This document shows positions 44,181 through 52,127 of a stretch of 64,000 bases of DNA, piece after piece; position 1 is the stretch's first letter; each line of letters begins with the position of its first letter. The position numbers were made by a program, and so were the translations under genes. Origin of the DNA: Actinomadura terrae (GTDB lineage: Bacteria > Actinomycetota > Actinomycetes > Streptosporangiales > Streptosporangiaceae); NCBI RefSeq assembly GCF_022751215.1, contig NZ_JAICDG010000006.1:310001-374000 (forward strand). The letters are read 5' to 3'. The notes under the pieces were generated by a model. The model worked only from the letters and a program-made list of their open reading frames with translations. It made no database searches and was not told where the DNA came from.

Positions 44181-45128
44181 ATGAGGGTCCCGTGCGCGCA
44201 CCCGGGCGCCCCACCCGGGGACCCCTTCGCGCACCCCGCGCTCTTCTACCGGGGCGACGAGGAGTACCTCGCGGGCACCGTGCCGTTCATCCGCGCCGGC
44301 CACGACGCGGGCGAGCCGGTCGCCGTCGCGGTGCCGGGGCCGCGGCTGGAGGCGCTGCGCGCCGCGCTCGGCGCGTCCGCCGACCGGGTCTCGTGGCTGG
44401 ACATGTCCGAGGCGGGCCGCAACCCCGGCCGGATCATCCCGGGCGTCCTGCGGGAGTTCGCCGACCGGCACGCCGCGCGGCGCGTCCGGATCATCGGGGA
44501 GCCGATCTGGGCCGGCCGCTCCGACACCGAGTATCCGGCGTGCGCCCAGCACGAGGCCCTGATCAACCTGGCGTTCGAGGGGCGGAACGTCGCGATCCTG
44601 TGCCCCTACGACGTCGCCGCGCTCTCCCCGGTCGTGATCGCCGACGCCCACGCCACCCATCCGGTCGTCATCGACCGCGACGGCGAGCGCGCGAGCGGCG
44701 ACTACGCGCCGCACCGGGTGATCGCCGCCTACAACCTGCCGCTGCCCGAGCCGCCGCTGGCGTACCGGATGGACTTCGACCTGGACGGGCTGCTCCGCGT
44801 CCGCGACTTCGCGTGCGGGTGGGCGGCGCGGCTCGGCCTCGCGCCCCGCGCCGTGGACGACCTGGAGATCGCCGTGAACGAGCTGGCGTCGAACTCCTGC
44901 CTGCACGGCGGCGGGTCGGGGACGGTGCGGGTCTGGGCCGAGGACGGCAGCGTCGTGTGCGAGGTCCGGGACGCCGGGACGATCACCGACCCGCTCGCGG
45001 GACGCCGTCCGGCGAACATGAGCCCCCATGGCGGGCGCGGGATCCTGCTGGTGAACCATCTCGCCGATCTCGTCCGGGTGCACACCGGTCCGGCCGGGAC
45101 CGCGATCCGGGTGTACATGCGGCTGTGA
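44181..45128 (+). CDS. RsbA-type anti-sigma regulatory protein (MEDS domain + HATPase)
   Basis: 315 residues with an N-terminal MEDS sensory domain (FYRGDEEYLAGTVPFIRAGH, ASADRVSWLDMSEAGRNPGR, RVRIIGEPIWAGRSDTEY, HEALINLAFEGRNVAILCPY) and a C-terminal GHKL ATPase of the RsbW/anti-sigma type (DDLEIAVNELASNSCLHGGG; G box GGRGILLVNHLADLV). The catalytic His of true kinases is missing, so it should act as a serine kinase/anti-sigma switch or sensor partner in a partner-switching cascade controlling stress sigma factors. Its last 146 bases overlap the antisense end of the following EamA gene. Confidence 0.85.
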   Translation: MRVPCAHPGAPPGDPFAHPALFYRGDEEYLAGTVPFIRAGHDAGEPVAVAVPGPRLEALRAALGASADRVSWLDMSEAGRNPGRIIPGVLREFADRHAARRVRIIGEPIWAGRSDTEYPACAQHEALINLAFEGRNVAILCPYDVAALSPVVIADAHATHPVVIDRDGERASGDYAPHRVIAAYNLPLPEPPLAYRMDFDLDGLLRVRDFACGWAARLGLAPRAVDDLEIAVNELASNSCLHGGGSGTVRVWAEDGSVVCEVRDAGTITDPLAGRRPANMSPHGGRGILLVNHLADLVRVHTGPAGTAIRVYMRL

Positions 45129-46041
45129 CCTCGTCCGGCGCGGGGCCCCGGCCCGGATCCGCCGGTCGCGCCGGTCGCCGGGCCGCCGTGAGCCGCACGG
45201 CCGCCACCACGAGGACGCAGCCCGCGATCTGCGCCGGCGAGGGCCGCTCGCCGAGCACCGCGGCCCCGAACACGACGGCGAGGACCGGTTGCAGCAGCAG
45301 GAGCGTCCCGCCGGTCTCGGCGCGGAGCCGGGTCAGCCCGGCGCCGATCAGCATCCAGCCGCACACCTGGCCCGTCATCGCCAGCGCGGCGAGCCAGCCG
45401 AGCGCCGCCCAGCCGGGGGCGAGGTCGACGCCCTGCCAGGGGAGCCCGAGCGCGGCGGACGCGGCGCCCGCGCCGACCGTCGCCAGCAGCACGGGCGTCG
45501 CCCGGTGCTCCTGCCCGCGCCCCGCGAACCGGGTCAGGAACAGGTAGCCCGCGTAGGTGATCCCGGCGGTCGTCCCGTACAGGACGCCCGGCACGGCTCC
45601 GGCGGCCTGCGGCCCGGTGTCGGCGAGCCCGCCCGCCAGCGCGACGCCGCCGAGCATGATCGGGACCGCCGCCGCGAACGCGCGCGTGGGGCGCTCCCCG
45701 TGCACGGCCAGCGCGAGCAGCGGCACCACCACGACCTGGACGTTCACCAGGACGGTCGCGACGCCCGCGCCGACCTCCCCGATGGAGGCGCCCCACAGCA
45801 CGAGGTCGCCCCCGAGCAGCAGACCGGCCGCCACGTCCACGCCCCAGCGGCGGCGAGGCCCGCGGCGGCGCCGCTCCCGCAGGGCGAGCGGGGCCAGCAC
45901 CGGCAGCGCGAGCGCGCACCGGAAGAGCGCCGCCGTCCCGGCCGAGACGCCGGACAGCGCGACGAGTATGGCCGACACCGAAATGAACGCGGCGCCGCTG
46001 ACCAGGAGGAGTCGGGGGTCGATGGTTCGCACGCGTTCCAC
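44983..46041 (-). CDS. EamA-family (DMT superfamily) transporter
   Basis: 352 residues with ten hydrophobic segments in two EamA repeats; conserved parts are AALFRCALALPVLAPLALRE, LLGGDLVLWGASIGEVGAGV, TVLVNVQVVVVPLLALAVHGE and ETGGTLLLLQPVLAVVFGAA. It probably exports or imports a small metabolite. GTG start 46041, divergent from a LysR gene. After the tenth helix a 70-residue Pro/Arg/Asp-rich tail continues through the end of the rsbA-type gene; the reading frame has no stop until 44983. The normal family end would be near position 45170, so the original stop may have been lost. Confidence 0.85.
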   Translation of the reverse strand: MERVRTIDPRLLLVSGAAFISVSAILVALSGVSAGTAALFRCALALPVLAPLALRERRRRGPRRRWGVDVAAGLLLGGDLVLWGASIGEVGAGVATVLVNVQVVVVPLLALAVHGERPTRAFAAAVPIMLGGVALAGGLADTGPQAAGAVPGVLYGTTAGITYAGYLFLTRFAGRGQEHRATPVLLATVGAGAASAALGLPWQGVDLAPGWAALGWLAALAMTGQVCGWMLIGAGLTRLRAETGGTLLLLQPVLAVVFGAAVLGERPSPAQIAGCVLVVAAVRLTAARRPARPADPGRGPAPDEVTAACTPGSRSRPDRCAPGRDRRDGSPAGSRARHGGSCSPDGVPRAGR

Positions 46042-46091
46042 GCTGCCGCCGACCGACCGGTTAGCACAAGCGAATGTTCTTCAACATAAAT

Positions 46092-46108
46092 CGGTAGTAT
46101 CACTACCG
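46092..46108. promoter_or_regulatory. Perfect palindrome CGGTAGTATCACTACCG between EamA and LysR genes
   Basis: Seven-base arms around ATC, about 41 bp before the LysR start and 51 bp before the EamA start. A/T-rich sequence beside it is suited to promoters. LysR boxes are usually T-N11-A; this symmetric site may be the LysR autoregulatory element. Confidence 0.6.
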
Positions 46109-46148
46109 TGAGGACGATGTCGGGAGCGGCGGCGGGGAGGAGGCGGCG

Positions 46149-47054
46149 GTGAACCTCGACCGGCTGAGGGCCCTGCACGCGGTCTCGGTGCACGGATCGG
46201 TCGCGGGCGCGGCCGAGGCTTTGCACGTGACGCCGTCCGGGGTGTCGCAGCAGCTGGCGAAGCTGGAGCGGGAGACGGGCCACCAGCTGCTCGTGCCGCA
46301 CGGGCGGGGGGTGCGGCTCACCCGCGCCGGGCACGTCCTCGCGGGTCACGCGGGGCGGATGCTGGCGCAGCTGGCGGCCGCGCGGACGGAGCTGGACGGG
46401 CTGCGCGAGGCCGCGGCGGGCCCGGTCCGGATCGGCGCGATCATCGCGGCGGCGCGCACCGTCCTGCCGGACGCGCTCGCCGTGCTGGCCGAGCGGCACC
46501 CGGCGCTCGCCCCGACGCTGCGCCAGGGCGAGGCCGACAGCGTCTTCCCCGCGCTGGAGCGGGGCGACCTCGACATCGCGGTCGTCGAGAGCTGGGACAC
46601 GGCCCCGACGGCGATGCCCGCGTCGGTGTCGCGCGTCCCGCTGTCGGCGGACCTGGTCGACCTGGCGCTGCCCGCCGGGCACCCCCTGGCGCGGCGCCGC
46701 TCGGCGGGGCTGGAGGAGCCGCTCGGCCTGCCCTGGGCGGCCTGGACCGCCGGGACCACCTGCGAGCAGCAGCTCGTCCGGACGCTGCGCGAGCACGGCG
46801 TGGAGCCCGACATCGCCTGCAACGTCGCCGACTACCGGGCCCAGCTCGCGTTCGTCGCGGCGGGGCTCGCCACGGCGCTGGTCCCCCGCCTCGGCCGCGA
46901 CCCCGTCCCGGACGGGGTCGTGCTCCTGCCGACCCGCCCGCCCATCCGCCAGCGCGTGTACGCGGTCTGGCGGACGGGCGAGATGGGCCCGGCGGTGGAG
47001 GCGTGCGTGGAGGCGCTGCGGGCCGTCTCGGCGGGCGGGCACCGGGGCTCATGA
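46149..47054 (+). CDS. LysR-family transcriptional regulator
   Basis: 301 residues. N-terminal winged HTH: MNLDRLRALHAVSVHGSVAG, AAEALHVTPSGVSQQLAKLE, ERETGHQLLVPHGRGVRLT; the rest is a periplasmic-binding-like effector domain (VRIGAIIAAARTVLPDALAV, LERGDLDIAVVESWD, YRAQLAFVAAGLATALVPRL). GTG start 46149 after GGAGGCGG. Divergent from the EamA transporter, the usual arrangement of a LysR protein and the exporter it controls. The stop overlaps the convergent gene at 47049. Confidence 0.92.
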   Translation: MNLDRLRALHAVSVHGSVAGAAEALHVTPSGVSQQLAKLERETGHQLLVPHGRGVRLTRAGHVLAGHAGRMLAQLAAARTELDGLREAAAGPVRIGAIIAAARTVLPDALAVLAERHPALAPTLRQGEADSVFPALERGDLDIAVVESWDTAPTAMPASVSRVPLSADLVDLALPAGHPLARRRSAGLEEPLGLPWAAWTAGTTCEQQLVRTLREHGVEPDIACNVADYRAQLAFVAAGLATALVPRLGRDPVPDGVVLLPTRPPIRQRVYAVWRTGEMGPAVEACVEALRAVSAGGHRGS

Positions 47055-47585
47055 CCGGCGGGACCAGCGGAGGCGGCCGCGCGGCCTGAACACCGACAGG
47101 CCGGTGGCGGTGAGCAGCATCGCGAGCTGCGCCGAGACCACCGCGACCTGCGCCCACTGGCGTCCCTCCGGCCGGGCGCCGCCGCGTGCCGCACCCGCCA
47201 TCGCGTCCGCCATCGCCTCGGGCGTGAACAGCAGCATCCCGCAGAGGATGACGCCGATCAGCAGCAGCAGCTTGGCGAACACCCAGGCGTGCCGCGCGAT
47301 GCCCCAGTGGCTGCCGACGCCGAGCGCGATACCGCTGGCCAGCGCAAAGAGGCTGAGGGGGATGCCCCCGGCGAAGACCAGCGCGCCCATGAGCCGGTAG
47401 GCGGCGCGGGCGAGGCCGGTGTCATCGGTCAGCGTCGCGGTGAGGTTCAGCACGACCAGGCCCCACACCTCCCCCAGCAGCGCGACGGAGGCGGCGATGT
47501 GCAGGGCGAGGATCGACTTGCGCACGGACGGCCGGGGCCGCCACCGGCTCGCCACGGTAGGTGCTTCCCGCTGAAGGACGGACAT
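47049..47585 (-). CDS. Integral membrane protein (DUF2269-like), 178 aa
   Basis: Four hydrophobic segments: SILALHIAASVALLGEVWGL, MGALVFAGGIPLSLFALASG, HAWVFAKLLLLIGVILCGML and VAVVSAQLAMLLTATGLSVF. His in LALHIAAS and the layout resemble the DUF2269 group of four-helix proteins. ATG 47585 with GGGAG upstream gives this form; the frame stays open further upstream. Function unknown. Confidence 0.75.
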   Translation of the reverse strand: MSVLQREAPTVASRWRPRPSVRKSILALHIAASVALLGEVWGLVVLNLTATLTDDTGLARAAYRLMGALVFAGGIPLSLFALASGIALGVGSHWGIARHAWVFAKLLLLIGVILCGMLLFTPEAMADAMAGAARGGARPEGRQWAQVAVVSAQLAMLLTATGLSVFRPRGRLRWSRRS

Positions 47586-47842
47586 CTTCGCATCTCCCGG
47601 CTCTCGGTCCCTGATCGGTCGGGCCGATCGTGGCGGGCGGGTCCGGGCGGCGTCGTCGGGCGTCCGGAGGCTTCGGCGCTGCCCCGCCGGGAGCACGGGT
47701 GCCCGCGCCCCTGCTCCACCGGTGGTAGCCGCCTCAGGGATGGCGGGAGGGATGCCGAGACTTGACCGGCGCATCACGTGTAAGGGGCGCGTCGCGGGAA
47801 TGATCGCTGTCGCCCGGCCCGTCCCGATCCATGTGGGGAACG

Positions 47843-48304
47843 ATGCGATTCTCAGCCCGCACGCACCAGCTGCCCGTCCGGCTCATCGTGGGCGCGTTCG
47901 TCCTGAACTCGGGCGTGTCGAAGCTCAAGGGCGTGGACGACGTGGCCGAGGGCACGCACGGCATGGCGACGACCGCCTACCCCTTCCTGGAGTCGCAGGA
48001 CCCCCGCGAGTTCACCCGGCGGCTCGGCACCGCCGAGGTCGCGCTCGGCGCCGCGCTCATGGTCCCGTTCGTGCCCTCGCTGCTGGCGGGCGCCGCGCTC
48101 ACCGCGTTCGCGGGCGGCCTCACCGGGCTCTACCTGCGCATCCCGGGGATGCGGGAGGAGGGCGGCCTGCGCCCCACGCAGCAGGGCATCCCCCTCCTCA
48201 AGGACAGCTGGCTCGTCGGCGTCGGCGCGTCGCTCGTGCTGGAGGAGCTGGGGCGCGCGCGGGCGGAGCGGCGCGCCGTCCACGCGCGGCTGATCCCCGA
48301 CTGA
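47843..48304 (+). CDS. DoxX-family membrane protein
   Basis: 153 residues from ATG 47843 (GGGGAA before it; ATG 47831 adds four residues). The first helix with LPVRLIVGAFVLNSGVSKLK is the DoxX signature (residues around the GxxKL). Others are EVALGAALMVPFVPSLLAGA and LTAFAGGLTGLYLRIPGM. The C-terminal charged segment GVGASLVLEELGRARAERRA is cytoplasmic. DoxX proteins are small redox-linked or thiosulfate-related membrane proteins of unclear role. Confidence 0.8.
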   Translation: MRFSARTHQLPVRLIVGAFVLNSGVSKLKGVDDVAEGTHGMATTAYPFLESQDPREFTRRLGTAEVALGAALMVPFVPSLLAGAALTAFAGGLTGLYLRIPGMREEGGLRPTQQGIPLLKDSWLVGVGASLVLEELGRARAERRAVHARLIPD

Positions 48305-48414
48305 TCGCGCGGGTCCGCCCCGGCCCCCGGGTCCCGGGCGGGGAGGGACACGGCGTCCTTGACGGCGGGACGACGCGGCGGTGAGGATCACCGCGTTCCC
48401 CGAGGAGGCCCCCT

Positions 48415-49062
48415 ATGACGCCGTCGCAATCCCAGCCGTCCCGGGCGGTCCGCGTGGCGGCGGCCGCCGACGTGGCGGCCGTCTCCGCCGTGCTCGGACG
48501 GGCGTTCGACGACGACCCGGTCTGGGGCTGGCTGCTGCCGGACGAGCCGTCCCGCGTGCGGAGGCTCGCCCGGCTGTTCGGCGTCGCGCTGCGGCACGTC
48601 CACCTGCCGCACGGCGCCAGCGAGGCCGCCGGGCGGGACGGGGCGGTCGAGGCCGCCGCGTTCTGGGACCCGCCGGACCACTGGAAGGTGTCGGCCGGGC
48701 GGCAGCTCTCGCTGCTCGGGCCGCTGCTGCGCGTCTTCGGGCCGCGGCTGCCCATCGCCCTGCGGACCCTCGGCGCGATCGAGGAGCACCACCCCCGGGA
48801 GCCGCACTGGTACCTGGCGGTCCTCGGCACGGACCCGCCCGCGCAGGGCAACGGCCTCGGCGCCGCGCTGCTGCGGTCGCGATTGGACCGTTGCGACGCG
48901 TCCGGGCTGCCCGCCTACCTCGAATCGTCCAAGCCCCAGAATGTGCCGTACTACGAGCGTTTCGGGTTCCGGGTGACGCGGGAGCTCGCGCTGCCGGGGA
49001 AGGGCTGCCCACCGGTGTGGCTGATGTGGCGGGACCCGGAGCCTGCCCGGGAGACCGGATGA
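48415..49062 (+). CDS. GNAT-family N-acetyltransferase
   Basis: 215 residues. The GNAT core is clear: VRVAAAADVAAVSAVLGRAF, HWYLAVLGTDPPAQGNGLGAALL (acetyl-CoA loop GNGLG) and YLESSKPQNVPYYERFGF. The middle segment (FWDPPDHWKVSAGRQLSLLG, LRTLGAIEEHHPREPHWYL) is found in a widespread actinobacterial subgroup that acetylates unknown small molecules. ATG 48415 after GGAGG. Confidence 0.9.
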   Translation: MTPSQSQPSRAVRVAAAADVAAVSAVLGRAFDDDPVWGWLLPDEPSRVRRLARLFGVALRHVHLPHGASEAAGRDGAVEAAAFWDPPDHWKVSAGRQLSLLGPLLRVFGPRLPIALRTLGAIEEHHPREPHWYLAVLGTDPPAQGNGLGAALLRSRLDRCDASGLPAYLESSKPQNVPYYERFGFRVTRELALPGKGCPPVWLMWRDPEPARETG

Positions 49063-49403
49063 TCCGACACCGGGCGACCGCCCCGGGTTAAGTCGCTGTC
49101 ATGGCCGGAATCGGCCAATCGGAGGGGGCGTCCGCCCGGCCGGAACCGGGGTCGGCGGTGGCGCGTCCCGGTGGCGCATCCCTGCTGCGCGTCGCGGTGC
49201 GCCACCGGACCCCGCGGCCGCCGCCGAAACGCCGCTGGCCCGATGCGGCCACGGAACGGACGGCTTTCGGACATCCGATCGGCCGCGCGTGGCGCGCCGT
49301 GACCATGGCCGCCTAACGTCGGATACGAGCCCCGCATGCTCCCGTCCGGCGAAGGCGACAGGTGACGAGCGATGACGACACAGCGGCACCCCGCGAGGCT
49401 CGG
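49063..49403. other. Intergenic region, no gene seen
   Basis: 341 bp between the GNAT and the methyltransferase. Frames at 49101-49316 and on the minus strand have composition typical of GC-rich noncoding DNA. A GTG at 49362 could lengthen the next gene by 14 residues, but these codons have atypical A-ending third positions. Confidence 0.5.
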
Positions 49404-50276
49404 ATGAGCGTTCCGGCGCCGGGCGTCCGCGCCCTGCGGGTGGCGCCCGAGGCCGAGCCGCGGGAGGCGCTCGCCCTGCACCGGCCGGGCATCTCGCGCG
49501 TCCACGACTACTTCCTCGGCGGCAAGGACAACTACGCCGCCGACCGCGACCTCGCGCACCGGATCCTGCGGGTGCTGCCGCAGGCCGCCGAGTCCGCCCG
49601 GCAGGGCCGCGCGTTCGTCGCCCGCGCCGTCCGGGCGCTCGCCGGACGCGGCGTCCGGCAGTTCGTCGACCTCGGCTGCGGGCTGCCCACCGCCGAGAAC
49701 CTGCACCAGACGGCCGCCCGGCACACCTGGGGCTCCCGGGTCGTCTACGTCGACGCCGACCCGCTGGTCATCGCGCACGCCCGCGCGCTGCTGATCGAGG
49801 ACGGCAACATCGCCGCGCTGCGCGCCGACCTGCGCGATCCCGCCGCGATCCTGGACAGCCCGGAGTGGCGGCGGCTGATCGACCCGCGCGAGCCGGTGGC
49901 GCTGGTGCTGTCGTCGGTCCTGCACTTCTTGGACGACCCGTACGGGCCCGTCGCGGCGCTGGGCGAGGCGGTCGCGCCGGGCAGCGCGCTGGTCGTGACC
50001 CACGCGACCGCCGACTTCGCGCCCGAGGCGGCGGAGGCGACGCGGCTGTACGGCGAGGCGAGCGGGGTGCCGTTCGTGCCGCGGGCCGCCGCCGACGTCG
50101 AGCGGCTGTTCGGCCCGTTCACCCCGCTCGCCCCCGGCGTGGCGCCGCTCACCCGCTGGTCTCCCGAGGTGGATCCGCCGTCGCGTCCGGCGTCCGCGCG
50201 GTCCGCGTGCGTGGTCCCCCCGCCCTCGCATCCGCCGCTGCTGTACTGCGGGGTCGGCGTCCGGGCGTCCGCCTAG
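49404..50276 (+). CDS. S-adenosylmethionine-dependent methyltransferase, DUF574 family
   Basis: 290 residues, the actinomycete-specific DUF574 methyltransferase family. The typical opening SRVHDYFLGGKDNYAADRDL is followed by the SAM site FVDLGCGLPTAENLHQTA, VVYVDADPLVIAHARALL, ALRADLRDPAAILDSPEW, PVALVLSSVLHFLDDPYGPV and a C-terminal part (GVAPLTRWSPEVDPPSRP). Such proteins are very abundant in Actinomadura and Streptomyces; the substrate is unknown. Start ATG 49404 with GAGG five bases before. Its last four bases overlap the convergent CGNR gene. Confidence 0.92.
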   Translation: MSVPAPGVRALRVAPEAEPREALALHRPGISRVHDYFLGGKDNYAADRDLAHRILRVLPQAAESARQGRAFVARAVRALAGRGVRQFVDLGCGLPTAENLHQTAARHTWGSRVVYVDADPLVIAHARALLIEDGNIAALRADLRDPAAILDSPEWRRLIDPREPVALVLSSVLHFLDDPYGPVAALGEAVAPGSALVVTHATADFAPEAAEATRLYGEASGVPFVPRAAADVERLFGPFTPLAPGVAPLTRWSPEVDPPSRPASARSACVVPPPSHPPLLYCGVGVRASA

Positions 50277-50824
50277 CGGGCGCCCTGGCGCCTGCGGTGC
50301 GCGGCGACGCGCTCGCGTGAGGCGCAGGCGGTGGAGCAGTAGCGGCGCGGGGCGCCGGTGCCGGTCCCGGCGAAGATCCGCGAGCACCCGGACGCGGCGC
50401 ACTCGCCCCAGGCGGGCCTTCCGGCGTCGGTGAACAGCTGCGCGAGCGCGAGGGCGCTGGAGGCGAGGAGCCACTCGGCCCAGGACGCGTCGTCGCCCCG
50501 GTCGACGTGCAGGTGCCACGGGTGCCCGTCGTGGCGGGACAGGCGCGGCCGCGCCCCGCACTCGCCGAGCAGGTCGTTGAGCGCCTCGGCGGCCCGATCG
50601 GGGTCGGTCTCGGTGAGGACGCCGGTCAGCCGGACGACGGCGGCCCGCAGCTCGCGGGCGTCGCCGCCGGTGAAGGCCGCGCCGGTCACGTCGCGGGGCG
50701 ACTCGCCGTGCCGGACGAGCAGCGCCGCGATCGCCGGCGCGGGCAGCGCCGGATCGTCGCGGACCGCGTTCGCCAGTTCGACGAGCCGCTCCAGCGGCTT
50801 GAAGCCCCGCCCGCGATCGCCCAT
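50273..50824 (-). CDS. CGNR zinc-finger (ABATE-domain) transcriptional regulator
   Basis: 183 residues. The N-terminal ABATE-like stress-sensing part (LERLVELANAVRDDPALPAP, AVVRLTGVLTETDPDRAAEA) is followed by the CGNR zinc finger: WGECAASGCSRIFAGTGTGA, then RRYCSTACASRERVAAHRRR. The four Cys are in CxxxxC/CxxxC pairs. Start ATG 50824 has GGAGG ten bases before it; ATG 50833 is too close to that site. Divergent from an MFS exporter with an inverted repeat in between, so it probably represses the exporter. Confidence 0.85.
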   Translation of the reverse strand: MGDRGRGFKPLERLVELANAVRDDPALPAPAIAALLVRHGESPRDVTGAAFTGGDARELRAAVVRLTGVLTETDPDRAAEALNDLLGECGARPRLSRHDGHPWHLHVDRGDDASWAEWLLASSALALAQLFTDAGRPAWGECAASGCSRIFAGTGTGAPRRYCSTACASRERVAAHRRRQGAR

Positions 50825-50840
50825 GCGTCCCATCCCTCCT

Positions 50841-50868
50841 GTAACGTCTTTTTATTTTAAGCCGTTAC
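50841..50868. promoter_or_regulatory. Inverted repeat GTAACG...CGTTAC in the CGNR/MFS promoter
   Basis: GTAACG (50841-50846) and CGTTAC (50863-50868) flank a strikingly A/T-rich 16-bp spacer (TCTTTTTATTTTAAGC) in otherwise GC-rich DNA; the spacer probably holds the promoter elements and the arms a regulator site. Confidence 0.55.
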
Positions 50869-50880
50869 CAGGAGGTGTGC

Positions 50881-52074
50881 GTGCTGCGCGTCTATCTCGC
50901 CGTGGCGTTCCTCGCCCGGCTCGCGGAGGAGGGCATGGCGGTGACCGTGGTGCTGCTCGCCGCCGAGCGGACCGGCTCCCCCGCGCCGGGCGCGTTCGTG
51001 CTGACCGCCTGGATGGCGCCGCACGTGCTGGCCGCGCCGCTGACGGGCGGGCTCGCGGCGCGGGTGCGGCGGCCCCGGGCCTTCTACTCGGCGGCGCTCT
51101 GCGGCTACGCGGCCTCGCTCGCGGCCGTGGCGGTGCTGCTCGGCCGGGCGCCGACGGCGCTCGTCCTGGTGGCGGCGGCGGCCGGGGGCGCGTGCGGGCC
51201 GGTGGTGACGGGCGGACTGTCCAGCCTGGTCGCCGGCATCGCCCCGGAGGGCCCCGGCCGGACCCGCGCCTACGCGCTGGACGCCGCGTCCTACAACGCC
51301 GCCTCCGTCGCCGGGCCCGCAATGGCCGGGGTACTGACCGGGGTGGCCTCCGCCGGGACGGCCTCGCTCGCGCTCGCCTGCGCGCCTGCCGTGGCGGCGG
51401 CCCTGGCCGTGGCGCTGCCGCTCGGCGCGGCGCGTCCCGCTTCCGGGACGGCCGGGCTGCGCGCCGACCTCGCCTCGGGCTTGGCGGCGATGTGGCGGAC
51501 GCGGGAGCTGCGCGCGATCACCACGGTCACCTGCCTGGCGTTCGTGGGGGTCGGCGGGCTCACCACCGTCGCCGCCCTGCTCGCCCGCGCCCGGGGGCAC
51601 GAGGACGGCGGCGGCCTCCTGATGACCGCGTTCGCCGTGGGCGCCCTCGCCGGGTCCCTCGCGATCGCCCGCCGGGGTTCGCGGGTGTCGGCCGAGCGGG
51701 CGGCGGGCCTCAGCCTCCTGGCGACCGGGGCGGCGCTCGCGGCGGCGGCGCTCGCCCCGTCCTTCGCCCTCGTCGTTGTGGCGTTCGTCACAGCCGGGCT
51801 GATGGACGGCCCCCTGCTGACGGCCACGCTCCGCCTCCGCGCCGACCACGCGCCGCCCGGGACGCGGCCCCAGGTCTTCACGATCGGCGCCGGTCTGAAG
51901 ATCACCGCGGCGGCGGCCGGAGCGGCGCTCACGGGCGTCGCCGCAGGGCTTCCCGCCCCCGCGCTGCTGCTGGCGATCGCCGCGCTGCACGTCGCCGCGG
52001 CGCTGCTCTACCCCGTCCTGCTGCGCCCGGTGTCATCACCCGCGGTCACCCCAGCGAGTCGCGGCGTTCAGTAA
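50881..52074 (+). CDS. MFS transporter
   Basis: 397 residues and about 12 membrane segments. It starts MLRVYLAVAFLARLAEEGMA, with ALDAASYNAASVAGPAMAGV, TREL..ITTVTCLAFVGVGG and FTIGAGLKITAAAAGAAL as conserved helices of the drug-efflux branch. GTG 50881 has the AGGAGG five bases before it; GTG 50875 overlaps that site. Divergent from the CGNR regulator. Substrate unknown, probably a drug or metabolite. Confidence 0.88.
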   Translation: MLRVYLAVAFLARLAEEGMAVTVVLLAAERTGSPAPGAFVLTAWMAPHVLAAPLTGGLAARVRRPRAFYSAALCGYAASLAAVAVLLGRAPTALVLVAAAAGGACGPVVTGGLSSLVAGIAPEGPGRTRAYALDAASYNAASVAGPAMAGVLTGVASAGTASLALACAPAVAAALAVALPLGAARPASGTAGLRADLASGLAAMWRTRELRAITTVTCLAFVGVGGLTTVAALLARARGHEDGGGLLMTAFAVGALAGSLAIARRGSRVSAERAAGLSLLATGAALAAAALAPSFALVVVAFVTAGLMDGPLLTATLRLRADHAPPGTRPQVFTIGAGLKITAAAAGAALTGVAAGLPAPALLLAIAALHVAAALLYPVLLRPVSSPAVTPASRGVQ

Positions 52075-52127
52075 GAGTTCAGGCGGTGCACCGGGCGCGC
52101 GCAGCATCGGCCCCTAGGGTGGCCCGG

